Shown here: piece by piece, positions 19,144 to 27,274 of the stretch | Numbering within the stretch: position 1 is the stretch's first letter | Layout: the number at the start of each line of letters is the position of its first letter | Source of the DNA: Leisingera aquimarina DSM 24565 | Lineage (GTDB): Bacteria; Pseudomonadota; Alphaproteobacteria; Rhodobacterales; Rhodobacteraceae | Assembly (NCBI RefSeq): GCF_000473165.1 | Contig: NZ_KI421504.1 | Coordinates: forward strand, 2,079,957-2,143,956 | Direction of reading: 5' to 3' | DNA length: 64,000 nt | Translations under genes and position numbers: made by a program | Notes under the pieces: generated by a model | Database searches by the model: none | The model's input: only the letters and a program-made list of their open reading frames with translations | What the model was told of the DNA's origin: nothing

Positions 19144-19509
19144 AGGATGAGTCCTGTGTTTAAGAGGGGGCAGGCCGCTTGCCGCGCCTGTGAGTTCCGC
19201 GTGCAGCGCGTTGTATTCTGCGAGCTTGCGGGCGAGGAATTGATCGGTGAGCCGCATTTTTTCCACGGCGCCCCGGGTGGTCAACGAATAGGTAAACCGC
19301 TGCCGCTTGTCGGGGCCGGGCCGGTTGCTGATGGTGATCAGGCCGGTCTCCGCAGCCAGGCGCAGCTGTGTGTTCAGCCGCCCCAGCGAAATCCCCAGCG
19401 CCGCAGCCGTTGCCCGCTGCGATGCATCCGGCGCCGCATCTAGCTGGCGCAGGAGCCGGAAGAGCAGATCTTCCTCGTCCGGGGTGGATGTGGTCAGGGT
19501 TTCGGTCAC
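19144..19509 (-). CDS. MarR-type (EPS-associated) regulator, reading in frame into sat-cysC
   Basis: The first about 110 codons encode a winged-helix regulator like the EPS-associated MarR family: LLFRLLRQLDAAPDASQRAT, AAALGISLGRLNTQLRLAAE, TGLITISNRPG and a C-terminal helix with DQFLARKLAEYNALHAEL. Family members are separate proteins of about this length that end near this point. Here the frame continues through a linker (GAASGLPPLKHRTHP) into the SAT start Met with no stop. The likely start is GTG at 19509; a TTG lies at 19524. A perfect 14-bp palindrome at 19530-19543 sits just upstream and could be its operator. It may be a real fusion or a regulator that lost its stop. Confidence 0.7.
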
Positions 19510-19529
19510 GGCCCAACAGCTCAAAGTGT

Positions 19530-19543
19530 GTTCACGCGTGAAC
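19530..19543. promoter_or_regulatory. Perfect 14-bp palindrome, candidate operator
   Basis: GTTCACGCGTGAAC lies 21 bp before the GTG start of the MarR-type gene. MarR regulators commonly bind such palindromes and repress themselves, so autoregulation is likely (inference). Confidence 0.55.
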
Positions 19544-19730
19544 GCATTGCATGATTTGACTGTAAAGCAAAGTGCAAATCAGGGAGGATTTGCGATTTTC
19601 TGCCACGTTGTTTTGCTGCAACGGGGCAGGCGAGGCGGTAGGTTATCCGCCTTTGGCGGGCTGAACCGGGTGGCTGGCACCGGCTGGGCAGAGGGTGGGA
19701 AACAAGCGTTCTGCGCAGCAGCGGGCCGGC

Positions 19731-21410
19731 TTAACGCTGTTCTGCGGCAAGGGTCCGCGGCAGGGCGGCAGCAAAGGCAACGGGCAGCGCCTTGATGGGT
19801 TCTGCAACGCCGCGCAGATGGAAAGTTTCCAGCGCCAGATGGCTGGAATCGTATCCGGCAGCGTCCAGCAGGCGGGCCGAAATCAGCAGCTCGACGCCCA
19901 GATCCTTGGTCTTGGCCTCCAGCCGGCTGGCAGTATTGACGCTGCCGCCGATGATGGTGCGCGGAGCATGGCCGGCGCTGCCGATTTCGCCCAGAACCAG
20001 TTCGCCCAAGTGGATGCCGATACCGATGCGGATTTCCGGTTCGCCGTCGGCGGCAAGCCGGGCGTTGAAGTCCTGCAGTGCGCTGCCGATGGCGGTTGCT
20101 GCGTCCAGAGCCGCCTGGGCTGAGCGGGCGGGAGAACGAGCCTCGAACAAGGCGAGCAGGCCGTCGCCAAGGTATTTGTCCACGGTGCCGCCCGCGCCGG
20201 TGACAGCGGGCACGATGGCGTCAAAGAAGCGGTTCAGAAGGAACACCACGTCATAGGGCAGCTGGCCGGCGGTGCGGGCGGTAAAGCCGCGCATGTCGAG
20301 AAACAGGATGGCGAGCTGCTGTTCGCTGCCCTGGCTGGCATGGGCGCGGCCCTTTTGCCCGTCGGGGCGGAACATGCGGGTAACGGTCAGCGGCGCCTCT
20401 GGCCGGATCTGGCAGGCCAGCCGCATGTTGGCGGGGGCCTTGACCCGTTCCAGGCTGCGGGCCTCAGGCGGTGTGGGCGGCGGCAGGTGATCGCCGCCTT
20501 TGTCCACCACCACCCGGCAGGTGGTGCAGCGCCCCTTGCCTCCGCAGAGCGACGTGTGCTGGACCCCGTTGGCCTGGGACATCTGCAGCAGGGTCATGCC
20601 GCGCTCGGCGCGGATTTCGGGACCAAAGGCATAACGGATCTGCACCGCCCGGCGGCGGCGCAGCAGCCGGGCCAGCAGATGGGCCGCCGCTGTCAGTCCC
20701 AATAGGATGAGGAAACCGGTGAACCAGCGGCTGTCTGTTTCCAGCAGCGCGGCAAAATCCTCGCGGCTGGGCCAGTTGAAATCGGCCATCAATCCGGCAC
20801 GCCGGCTGCCTTCGACAAACAGATCATAGATGCGGCGGCCTTCGGTCAGGAGGCCGGCCAGGGCAAAGCCGGGGACAAAGACTGCCAGCCCGGCCATCCA
20901 GGGGATCAGAGGCCGCCACCAGCGGGTCAGGCGCAGCCAGTAGTGCAAACCCATGCAGCCGTGGATCCACACCGCCAGCAGCAGTGCGCTTTGCTGCCAG
21001 ACCTCGGGCGAGGCCCACATCAGCACGATTTGATAGGGGAATTCATCGTTGACGCCGTAGATTTCGTGCGAATAGCGGGTGAACACCAGATGGCTGAGCA
21101 GCTGCAGCGGGATCAGCAGGCCAAGCAGGGTTTGCAGCCCCTCGCCAAAGTGCATCCTGAGGCTGCGGCGGCGGGCCAGGTTCCACAGGGCAAGGCCCGC
21201 GTGCAGGATCAGAGAGGCATAAAGGACCAGGCTGCCAGCTAGGCTGCGGGTGATCACCTGGCGGGCGTCCTGGAAGTCATCCATCCATTCGGGCGACAAA
21301 AGCCCAAGGCCGATGTTTATGAAATGGAAGAAGGCATAGGTGAACAGCACCAGCCCGGTGATGATCCGGGTGCGGCTGATCCAATTGCCTTGCCAGAGTG
21401 CGCTTGCCAC
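19731..21410 (-). CDS. Membrane adenylate/guanylate cyclase with 2Fe-2S ferredoxin domain
   Basis: About 559 residues from a GTG start. Residues 1-250 hold about six membrane helices with several His residues (FFHFINIGLGLL, HAGLALWNLAR, WIHGCMGLHYWLRL), resembling succinate-dehydrogenase-type cytochrome b anchors. Residues about 265-345 are a plant-type ferredoxin: TSLCGGKGRCTTCRV plus a later Cys in MRLACQI, the four [2Fe-2S] ligands. Residues about 370-540 are a class III cyclase domain with FLDMRGFT, VDKYLGDGLLALF (metal Asp residues and a purine-site Lys) and SVNTASRLEAK. The architecture suggests cAMP production linked to redox state. The gene is alone in its unit. Confidence 0.9.
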   Translation of the reverse strand: MASALWQGNWISRTRIITGLVLFTYAFFHFINIGLGLLSPEWMDDFQDARQVITRSLAGSLVLYASLILHAGLALWNLARRRSLRMHFGEGLQTLLGLLIPLQLLSHLVFTRYSHEIYGVNDEFPYQIVLMWASPEVWQQSALLLAVWIHGCMGLHYWLRLTRWWRPLIPWMAGLAVFVPGFALAGLLTEGRRIYDLFVEGSRRAGLMADFNWPSREDFAALLETDSRWFTGFLILLGLTAAAHLLARLLRRRRAVQIRYAFGPEIRAERGMTLLQMSQANGVQHTSLCGGKGRCTTCRVVVDKGGDHLPPPTPPEARSLERVKAPANMRLACQIRPEAPLTVTRMFRPDGQKGRAHASQGSEQQLAILFLDMRGFTARTAGQLPYDVVFLLNRFFDAIVPAVTGAGGTVDKYLGDGLLALFEARSPARSAQAALDAATAIGSALQDFNARLAADGEPEIRIGIGIHLGELVLGEIGSAGHAPRTIIGGSVNTASRLEAKTKDLGVELLISARLLDAAGYDSSHLALETFHLRGVAEPIKALPVAFAAALPRTLAAEQR

Positions 21411-21484
21411 CCCGGTCCTCCTGTTTCGCGGTTTCCGGGGGCAGACTGCGGCGGGCAGGCGCGCCGGTCAAGGCAGCACGGCGT

Positions 21485-22543
21485 TTACACCAGGGGCCGG
21501 TCTGCCAGCAGGCGGCTTTCCTTTTGTTTCAAAACCCTGCGGGCGGCGGGGTAGCCGCTGCCGCCGGCCAGCGCGAGATCGGGGAACAGCTCCAGGATCT
21601 CCTGCCTCGCAGCGGCGCCGCCGCCGTCCAGAAGCTGGCTGCCGGGCTGGAAGCTTTCAGTCCAAAGACCGTTTGAGAACACCGCCTGATGGCGCTCGAA
21701 CAGAAGGTGCACATAAGTGGTCCGGGCAACCGGCTGCCTGGCAACGCCCGGATGCGCCTGCAGGTGCGCGGCGGCGGCAAGCACCTCCGGCTCTTCGAAC
21801 AGCATCTGGCAGGCGGCGCCTTTCAGCAGCAGCCGGTGCTGCGGCGAGATCCAAAGGTCCTGGGCCGGCTGGCCGGGGGCAAAGGCATCGGCGGCAACCT
21901 GCACCGGCTGCAGATGCGGGCAGGCCTGCATCCAGTCCGCGCCGATCTGGCGGATACCAACCCAAAGAACCGGCTGAAAGCCGTTGTCGCGGGTTAGCAC
22001 CCGGTCGCCGGGGCGCAACCGTTCCACCGGGCGCAGGCCCTGGTCGGTGCAGATAGCGGTGCCGGTCACGAAACAGGGCACAAAGCTGTCATATTGGGAG
22101 GTGCCGGTATTGCTGCCGGAGGTTTTCTGGTACGGTGCGCCATCCTTCAGCGGGGTATCGGTGGAAAAGCCCCAGACATCCTGCGTGACGCCGTTCCGGG
22201 AAAACACGGTGATGGTGATGACCGGGCCGAAGGGATTGCCACCGGCATCAAGCTCTTGCAAGTAGTGGTGCGATTCGGCCTCGACCGGGGTGCCGCCGGC
22301 CACCATGGAACCGCCATCGACGATGGTATGGCCGCCTGACTGGTCATCTTCCATCGTGTCAGCACCGCCTGCGGTGTCGTCCAGGGTGATCCGCTCGATG
22401 GCGTAGCTGGAATCATAGGTGAAGACCGTGCCGACCGGGGTGTCCGAATTGTTGATGATCGAACTGCCCGCAGTCATATGGGGTGAGCTGTCATCGACGG
22501 TAAAAGCGTCCGCATTGAACGCGCTTAAAGTTCGTATCGCCAT
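21485..22543 (-). CDS. Hint-domain protein (hedgehog/intein-like), 352 aa
   Basis: Residues about 155-300 match the Hint domain of roseobacter proteins: VPCFVTGTAICTDQGLRPVE with the splice-type Cys/Thr environment, LRPGDRVLTRDNG, LWISPQHRLLL with the conserved His, and the end TYVHLLFERHQAVFSNGLWT. The N-terminal 150 residues are Asp/Thr/Gly-rich and beta-type, like secreted or surface proteins. There is no clear signal peptide. Family members are abundant in marine alphaproteobacteria and their role is unclear; some may self-cleave. The start is placed at MAIRTLSAFNAD, as the longer frame has an implausible N-terminus. Confidence 0.82.
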   Translation of the reverse strand: MAIRTLSAFNADAFTVDDSSPHMTAGSSIINNSDTPVGTVFTYDSSYAIERITLDDTAGGADTMEDDQSGGHTIVDGGSMVAGGTPVEAESHHYLQELDAGGNPFGPVITITVFSRNGVTQDVWGFSTDTPLKDGAPYQKTSGSNTGTSQYDSFVPCFVTGTAICTDQGLRPVERLRPGDRVLTRDNGFQPVLWVGIRQIGADWMQACPHLQPVQVAADAFAPGQPAQDLWISPQHRLLLKGAACQMLFEEPEVLAAAAHLQAHPGVARQPVARTTYVHLLFERHQAVFSNGLWTESFQPGSQLLDGGGAAARQEILELFPDLALAGGSGYPAARRVLKQKESRLLADRPLV

Positions 22544-22872
22544 TTCGGCCCCCCGGCAGAACGATCTGATATGCAGTCGCTTACGCGAAGGTTTTGCGGT
22601 GCTTTTTTCTAATACCGGGTTAAGGCGCCGCAGAAAGGCGGATGAATTTTTTGTACACCCGTTTGGGTGCATTCCGGTAAGTGTGAAAGGTCGGTTAAGT
22701 GAAATATTTCAGCATCTTGCCTGGGTTTTCGGGGCTTGCGGCGAACCAGCGCAGGGGCTTAGGCAGGCGTGCCCCTCGGGCGCGTGGGTCGGGGCCAGGG
22801 GCTGATCTGCCCGGGTCTGAAACAGGATCCGCCAGACGGGTCCGGCAAAGGAGAGGCGTCGTGCGGGCGGGC
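22544..22872. other. Intergenic region upstream of the Hint gene
   Basis: A 329-bp gap. The half nearest the Hint gene is AT-richer and probably holds its promoter. It contains a small CACCC-GTTT-GGGTG hairpin at 22656-22669. The half nearest rraB is GC-rich with no recognisable gene. Confidence 0.4.
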
Positions 22873-23211
22873 TCAGCCCTCCAGCCCCCAGCCGCCCGGT
22901 GCGAACCCGTGGGAGAGGGCGGCGCGGGTGGCCACTTCTTCGCCGATCCAGATACCGGTGGCGGAAATGATCTGCTCCGGCAGGGTGGCGATCAGATAGG
23001 GGGCGCCGTCTTCACTGTCTGCCGCGCTGACCCAGCTGCAGCTGTAGCCCTCGCGGCTCAGTTCTTTGGCCAAGGGCTGCCAGTCCGCGCCGTCGCGGGC
23101 GGGGACGAAGAAGTAATCAACGTCCGCCGCCTCGGGCAGGCCGTGTTCGGCCTGCAGGTCGTTGAATGCCGCAACGGTTCCGGCCCGCTGGGTTTCGAAA
23201 TCATGCGGCAT
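22873..23211 (-). CDS. RraB-family (ribonuclease E inhibitor-like) protein
   Basis: A 112-residue protein with the RraB/DUF695 pattern: FETQRAGTVAAFNDLQ at the N-terminus, VDYFFVPARDGADWQPLAKEL and EGYSCSWVSA. In E. coli RraB binds RNase E and alters RNA decay. Whether this distant member does so is unknown. It begins five bases after the trxB stop, on the same strand, so the two are probably co-transcribed. Confidence 0.75.
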   Translation of the reverse strand: MPHDFETQRAGTVAAFNDLQAEHGLPEAADVDYFFVPARDGADWQPLAKELSREGYSCSWVSAADSEDGAPYLIATLPEQIISATGIWIGEEVATRAALSHGFAPGGWGLEG

Positions 23212-23216
23212 CCGGA

Positions 23217-24158
23217 TCAGTCCTGCTCGGCCAGGAAACGTTCGGCGTCGAGTGCTGCCATGCAGCCCATGCCGGCCGAAGTGACCGCTTGGCGGTACTT
23301 GTGGTCGGTCAGGTCGCCGGCCGCATAGATGCCGGGGATCGAGGTTTCGGTCGAGCCGGGTTTGACCTGGACGTAGCCGCCGTTGTGCAGCTCCAGCACG
23401 TCCTTGACCAGTTCATTAGCGGGGGCGTGACCGATGGCGACAAAGACGCCCTTGCAGGGAATTTCCTTCAACTCGCCGGTTTGCACGTTCTTGACCACGA
23501 CGCCTTCGACCCCCGGCGGGTTTTCGGTGCCGACGACCTCTTCCAGGGTGTGGAACCACAGGGGTTCGATCTTGTCGTTCTTCATCAGGCGGTCGATCAG
23601 GATCTTCTCGGCGCGCAGCTCGTCGCGGCGGTGGATCAGGGTCACTTTGGAAGCGAAGTTGGTGAGGAACAGCGCCTCTTCTACGGCCGTATTGCCGCCG
23701 CCGATCACCACAATCTCCTGGCCGCGGTAGAAGAAGCCATCGCAGGTGGCGCAGGCGGAGACGCCGAAGCCCTTGAACTTCTCTTCCGACTCCAGGCCCA
23801 GCCACTTGGCGCGGGCGCCGGTCGCGAGGATCACCGCATCGGCGGTGAAGGTGGTGCCGCTGTCGGCCTTGGCCACAAACGGGCGCTTGGACGTGTCGAG
23901 CGAGGTGATATAGTCGCCGATGACCTCGCAGCCCATCGCCTGGGCGTGCTCCTGCATCTTGATCATCAGATCGGGGCCCTGCACCTCGGTGAAGCCAGGG
24001 TAGTTTTCGACCTCAGTGGTGGTGGTCAGCTGGCCGCCGGGCTCAATCCCCTGGACCAGGATCGGTTCCAGCATGGCGCGGGCCGCATAGACCCCCGCGG
24101 TGTAGCCCGCAGGCCCGGAGCCGATGATCAGAACCTTGGTGTGGCGCGTCTCGCTCAT
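23217..24158 (-). CDS. trxB: Thioredoxin reductase
   Basis: A 313-residue NADPH-dependent flavoenzyme that reduces thioredoxin. Domains: FAD-binding start [20 protein letters not shown]; redox-active disulfide CATC in [16 protein letters not shown]-binding [17 protein letters not shown]; and the FAD-binding end [20 protein letters not shown]. It is a standard length. rraB follows directly. It is divergent from the Lrp-family regulator at 24399, with about 240 bp between them. Confidence 0.97.
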   Translation of the reverse strand: MSETRHTKVLIIGSGPAGYTAGVYAARAMLEPILVQGIEPGGQLTTTTEVENYPGFTEVQGPDLMIKMQEHAQAMGCEVIGDYITSLDTSKRPFVAKADSGTTFTADAVILATGARAKWLGLESEEKFKGFGVSACATCDGFFYRGQEIVVIGGGNTAVEEALFLTNFASKVTLIHRRDELRAEKILIDRLMKNDKIEPLWFHTLEEVVGTENPPGVEGVVVKNVQTGELKEIPCKGVFVAIGHAPANELVKDVLELHNGGYVQVKPGSTETSIPGIYAAGDLTDHKYRQAVTSAGMGCMAALDAERFLAEQD

Positions 24159-24320
24159 GTTCGTCCCTTACATAAAGCAGCATGGCGGGCGTGCCGCCGT
24201 CAGAACATGCATATAGCGGCGGGGGTCGCGGGCTTAAACCCCCAAGGCTTTGCATGCGGCAGGATACAAATCCGCCAGGGAGGCGCGCATTGCGGCTTGC
24301 GCCTTTGGAGCGCAAAGAAT

Positions 24321-24370
24321 ATTGCGCGACGATGAAACATTATTGCGCGGCCCGGCGGCGGTGCTATAAG
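24321..24370 (+). promoter_or_regulatory. Putative promoter with ATTGCGCG direct repeats, upstream of lrp
   Basis: TTGCGC (24343-24348), a 16-bp spacer and TATAAG (24365-24370) resemble a sigma-70 promoter. ATTGCGCG occurs at 24321 and again at 24342, 21 bp (two helical turns) apart, so the repeats could be regulator sites. Confidence 0.45.
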
Positions 24371-24398
24371 AAACGCAAATTCCACAGGAGCTTTGAAC

Positions 24399-24899
24399 AT
24401 GGTCACAACCCGCCTTGATCCGATTGATCGCAAGATTTTGTCGGAGCTTCAGGCCGATGGGCGGATGACCAATGTGGAGCTGGCCAAGCGGGTCGGCATT
24501 TCGGCGCCGCCCTGTCTGCGTCGGGTGCGCGCATTGGAGGAGGCCGGGCTGATCCATGGCTATCATGCGGATGTGAACTCCCGCGAGCTGGGGTTTGAGG
24601 TGCAGGTCTTTGCCATGGTGGGGCTGGAAAGCCAGGCCGAGGTGGAGCTAAGCGCCTTTGAGGAGAAATGCCGCAGCTGGCCTTTGGTGCGCGAGTGCCA
24701 CATGCTGAACGGCGAGGTGGATTTCATCCTGAAATGCGTCTCCCCCGATCTGAGTACTTTTCAAAGCTTCCTGACCGGCGATCTGCTGACAACGCCGAAT
24801 GTGGCCAGCGTCAAGACCTCGCTGGTGATCCGCGGCGCCAAGGATGAACCGGGCGTGCCGTTTGAGGTGCTGGAAGAGCGGCTCGCGCGCGAGGCATAG
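24399..24899 (+). CDS. Lrp/AsnC family transcriptional regulator
   Basis: A 166-residue regulator. The N-terminal helix-turn-helix is clear (LDPIDRKILSELQADGRMTN, then VELAKRVGISAPPCLRRVRAL). It is followed by the AsnC/RAM ligand domain (VQVFAMVGLESQAEVELSAF, ECHMLNGEVDFILKCV). Lrp proteins sense amino acids and control their metabolism; the ligand is not predictable here. An upstream TTG (24393) is possible. The ATG at 24399 has CAGGAG at a good distance and is preferred. Confidence 0.93.
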   Translation: MVTTRLDPIDRKILSELQADGRMTNVELAKRVGISAPPCLRRVRALEEAGLIHGYHADVNSRELGFEVQVFAMVGLESQAEVELSAFEEKCRSWPLVRECHMLNGEVDFILKCVSPDLSTFQSFLTGDLLTTPNVASVKTSLVIRGAKDEPGVPFEVLEERLAREA

Positions 24900-24931
24900 G
24901 GCGCAAACACGCAACAGCCTGACACGTAAAG

Positions 24932-24957
24932 GCCGGGCAAAGGCGTGCCCGGCTTTG
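24932..24957 (+). terminator. Terminator after lrp
   Basis: An 8-bp stem GCCGGGCA/TGCCCGGC with a 6-nt loop is followed by TTTGTTG. It lies between the convergent lrp and Hint genes. Confidence 0.7.
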
Positions 24958-24988
24958 TTGCATGTGCGGGGCTGGGTGCCCCTTCAGC

Positions 24989-25768
24989 TTACAGAATGGC
25001 CTGGCTGGACCTGCTGCTGCCGGCCCTGGAGTAAGCCAACGGGCCAAAGTCCTGAATGCTGTTGGCATGGGCAAACATGTTCAAGAACAATGTCTTGATC
25101 GCATAGCTGGCCAGTTTCAGCGCGTCGGGACCCGGATGGTAGGTTTCAAAATCCAGCCCGCCAACGGTGATTGCTGCGTGACGCGGCAGGCAGAGGTGGT
25201 ACATGTCCACCGGCGTCGGCGGGGCGGTTTCAAAGATGCTCATACCATCCTGAAATTCTGCAACCGGGGTCAGCAACTGTCCGCTGTCCGCGCTCTGCAG
25301 ATGCGGCGGGGTGCGCAGCAGCCGTGCTGCGGGCCCGGCAACAAGGCTGGAGGCCGGTTTTTGCAGACCCAGACTGTCGGCCATGAAACTGGTGAGGCGG
25401 TGGCTGCGGCCGCGGCTGCCGGGGCGTGCGGGCAGAATGCTGGTGTGGCCGATCCAGACCAGCGGCTGGCTGCCGCCGCCGCTGGTCTGGATGTCATCGC
25501 CGGGCAACAGGTCTTCGACGGCAACCGGGCCGTTGGCGGTTTCCACCAATGAGCCGCGGGAAAATGCGCAAAATGCATCTTCGAACAGCGGCAGGGCAGG
25601 CGCAATGTGGCGGGTTTCGGCAATCGCACCGCTGGGCAAGAGGCTGCTGACCTCATAGCGCCGCAATTGCGGCTTTGTTGCACTGCGCAGCGCCGCCGGA
25701 TCCTGCAGGAACGCATTGGCTTCAATGGCGTTGGCTGCAGCCTTCTGCAGCGAGTGGGCGATGGTCAT
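24989..25768 (-). CDS. Hint-domain protein, 259 aa
   Basis: A second Hint-domain protein. CAFSRGSLVETANGPVAVED starts the domain, LLPGDDIQTSGGGSQPLVWI follows, and PVDMYHLCLPRHAAITVGGL with FETYHPG ends it. The N-terminal 80 residues are Ala/Gln-rich and without similarity that I recognise. Unlike the 352-aa Hint protein, it has Ser rather than Cys/Thr-type residues at the first splice position (FSRGS), so self-processing may differ or be lost. The start at 25768 is preceded by AGGTGG. Function is unknown. Confidence 0.75.
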   Translation of the reverse strand: MTIAHSLQKAAANAIEANAFLQDPAALRSATKPQLRRYEVSSLLPSGAIAETRHIAPALPLFEDAFCAFSRGSLVETANGPVAVEDLLPGDDIQTSGGGSQPLVWIGHTSILPARPGSRGRSHRLTSFMADSLGLQKPASSLVAGPAARLLRTPPHLQSADSGQLLTPVAEFQDGMSIFETAPPTPVDMYHLCLPRHAAITVGGLDFETYHPGPDALKLASYAIKTLFLNMFAHANSIQDFGPLAYSRAGSSRSSQAIL

Positions 25769-26096
25769 AACAGCCACCTTTCCTTTCAAACTGCCCGTTG
25801 CATCGGCCCCCACCGGCAACACAGACGTGCTTGAACGTTATGTATGCGCTCTAAATGGCGGGATTTAATTCGAATTGTCAAAAAATCTGGAGCAAACTGG
25901 TTAACATCCGGCCGGCCCTCATTCCGCTGCGGACGGATCCCGGCGGCAGGCCGGGACGGGCGTAAGACGATTCGGCTAAGGAAGTGTCAAGCGGCCGCTG
26001 GAGTTTGCTTAGACCGGTTGGGTGCCCTGACGGCGGCTGGCCGGGCTGGCGCGCGTGCGCCAAGGGACGCTGCCGGCAGGACACCCGTCCCCGGCG
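25769..26096. other. Intergenic region between Hint gene and small ORF
   Basis: A 328-bp gap. The part near the Hint gene is AT-rich (AAATGGCGGGATTTAATTCG region) and likely promoter DNA. The rest is GC-rich and I see no gene in it. Confidence 0.4.
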
Positions 26097-26231
26097 TTAA
26101 CCCAGTTTCTGCTTCGCGGTCTGGCTGCGTGCCTGTCCGGTGCGGCGGCGCGCGGCTGCCCAAGGCAGGGTCACGGTCTCGCTCTTGGCGGAGCGGATGA
26201 TGGAGGCAATGAAACGCTTGTTCATCTTCAT
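26097..26231 (-). CDS. Small conserved-type basic protein, 44 aa
   Basis: Short frame MKMNKRFIASIIRSAKSETV, then TLPWAAARRRTGQ, preceded by AAAGGACAG. The N-terminal pattern (MK..KRF.aSI...A) and the PW motif before an Arg-rich stretch resemble small uncharacterised roseobacter proteins of similar length. Function is unknown. The longer upstream frame to 26351 lacks such features. Confidence 0.55.
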   Translation of the reverse strand: MKMNKRFIASIIRSAKSETVTLPWAAARRRTGQARSQTAKQKLG

Positions 26232-26518
26232 TGTGGTCTGTCCTTTGCCCGGCAGACGGCCTTGATGCGGGGCCGCTGCTGTTTGTGTTGTTCTGACCTG
26301 TTTATGGGTAACATTTGCGCCGTGATTATGACGGGTTGAGGGCAATTTCACTCTGGCGCCGCCGCGGTGAACGGCATGGAGGCGCCCGGAAGATATCCTG
26401 TTAAGTTATTGGTGTTATAGAAGAGTTTATGAAAAGAGGATGAGCTTGACGCGGCGGAAAGTAGGGAATGCGGCGTAATTTAATAAAATTCGCCACAATT
26501 CCCCGGGTTAACGGGCGG

Positions 26519-27274
26519 TTAAAGCCGGATGCAGGAGATCAGGCGGCCGTAGTCGGCCTCTTTCGCGTGGGTCGCACGGCGGTAGGAGAAGAATTTCTCA
26601 GGCTCGGAGTAGGTGCAGTGGCGGGTCCATTCCGCCACGCCTGCACCGGCCTGGCGCAGCTTGTGCAGGCCCAGGCCCGGCAGGTCGAACAGGTAGCGGC
26701 CGCCTTCGCCATTGGCAAAGAACCGGGCATAGCCGTCGTCCTGCATCACGAAGTCTTCAAAAAACTCAGGGCCAACCTCATAGGCGCGCTGCGAGATCGT
26801 CGGGCCGATCACCGCCGCCGTGTCCTCGCGGCGGGCGCCAAGGCGTTCCATTGCTTCCAGCGTTGCCTCCAGCACCCCGTCCAGGGTGCCACGCCAGCCC
26901 GCGTGGGCGGCGCCGATGACACCGGCCTCAGGGTCGCAAAACAGCACCGGCTGACAGTCGGCGGTCAGGATGGACAGCGCCAGCCCGGGCACATTGGTGA
27001 CCATCGCATCGGCGCGGGGGCGCTCCTGCGAGGGTTCAGTTACCACCTGCACATCGGCGCTGTGGACCTGATGCACCGCGCTCAGGTTCCCGGCGGGGAC
27101 ATCCATTGCGGCGGCCACGCGGGCGCGGTTGATCTGCACCGCTTCGCGCTGATCGGTGGAGCCCAGACCGCAGTTCAGCCCGTGGTAGATGCCCGACGAA
27201 GCACCGCCCCTGCGGGTGAAGAAGCCGTGCCGCACCGGGCCAAGCAGATCGGACGTGAGAATTTCAAGCGTCAT
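26519..27274 (-). CDS. pgeF: Peptidoglycan editing factor PgeF (YfiH/laccase-domain)
   Basis: A 251-residue Cu-oxidase_4/DUF152 protein. The family pattern is GPVRHGFFTRRGGASSGIY, then AVHQVHSADV, LTADCQPVLFCDP and IGAAHAGWRGTL, with the two His and one Cys that bind zinc. Members hydrolyse wrongly incorporated peptidoglycan amino acids and were once called polyphenol oxidases. The start overlaps the midA stop by four bases, completing the coupled lgt-midA-pgeF operon. Confidence 0.93.
   Translation of the reverse strand: MTLEILTSDLLGPVRHGFFTRRGGASSGIYHGLNCGLGSTDQREAVQINRARVAAAMDVPAGNLSAVHQVHSADVQVVTEPSQERPRADAMVTNVPGLALSILTADCQPVLFCDPEAGVIGAAHAGWRGTLDGVLEATLEAMERLGARREDTAAVIGPTISQRAYEVGPEFFEDFVMQDDGYARFFANGEGGRYLFDLPGLGLHKLRQAGAGVAEWTRHCTYSEPEKFFSYRRATHAKEADYGRLISCIRL

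Noticed and set aside
17347..19443. A 698-codon open frame opposite the sat-cysC gene
   Set aside because: Antisense shadow; low-complexity translation and no family features.
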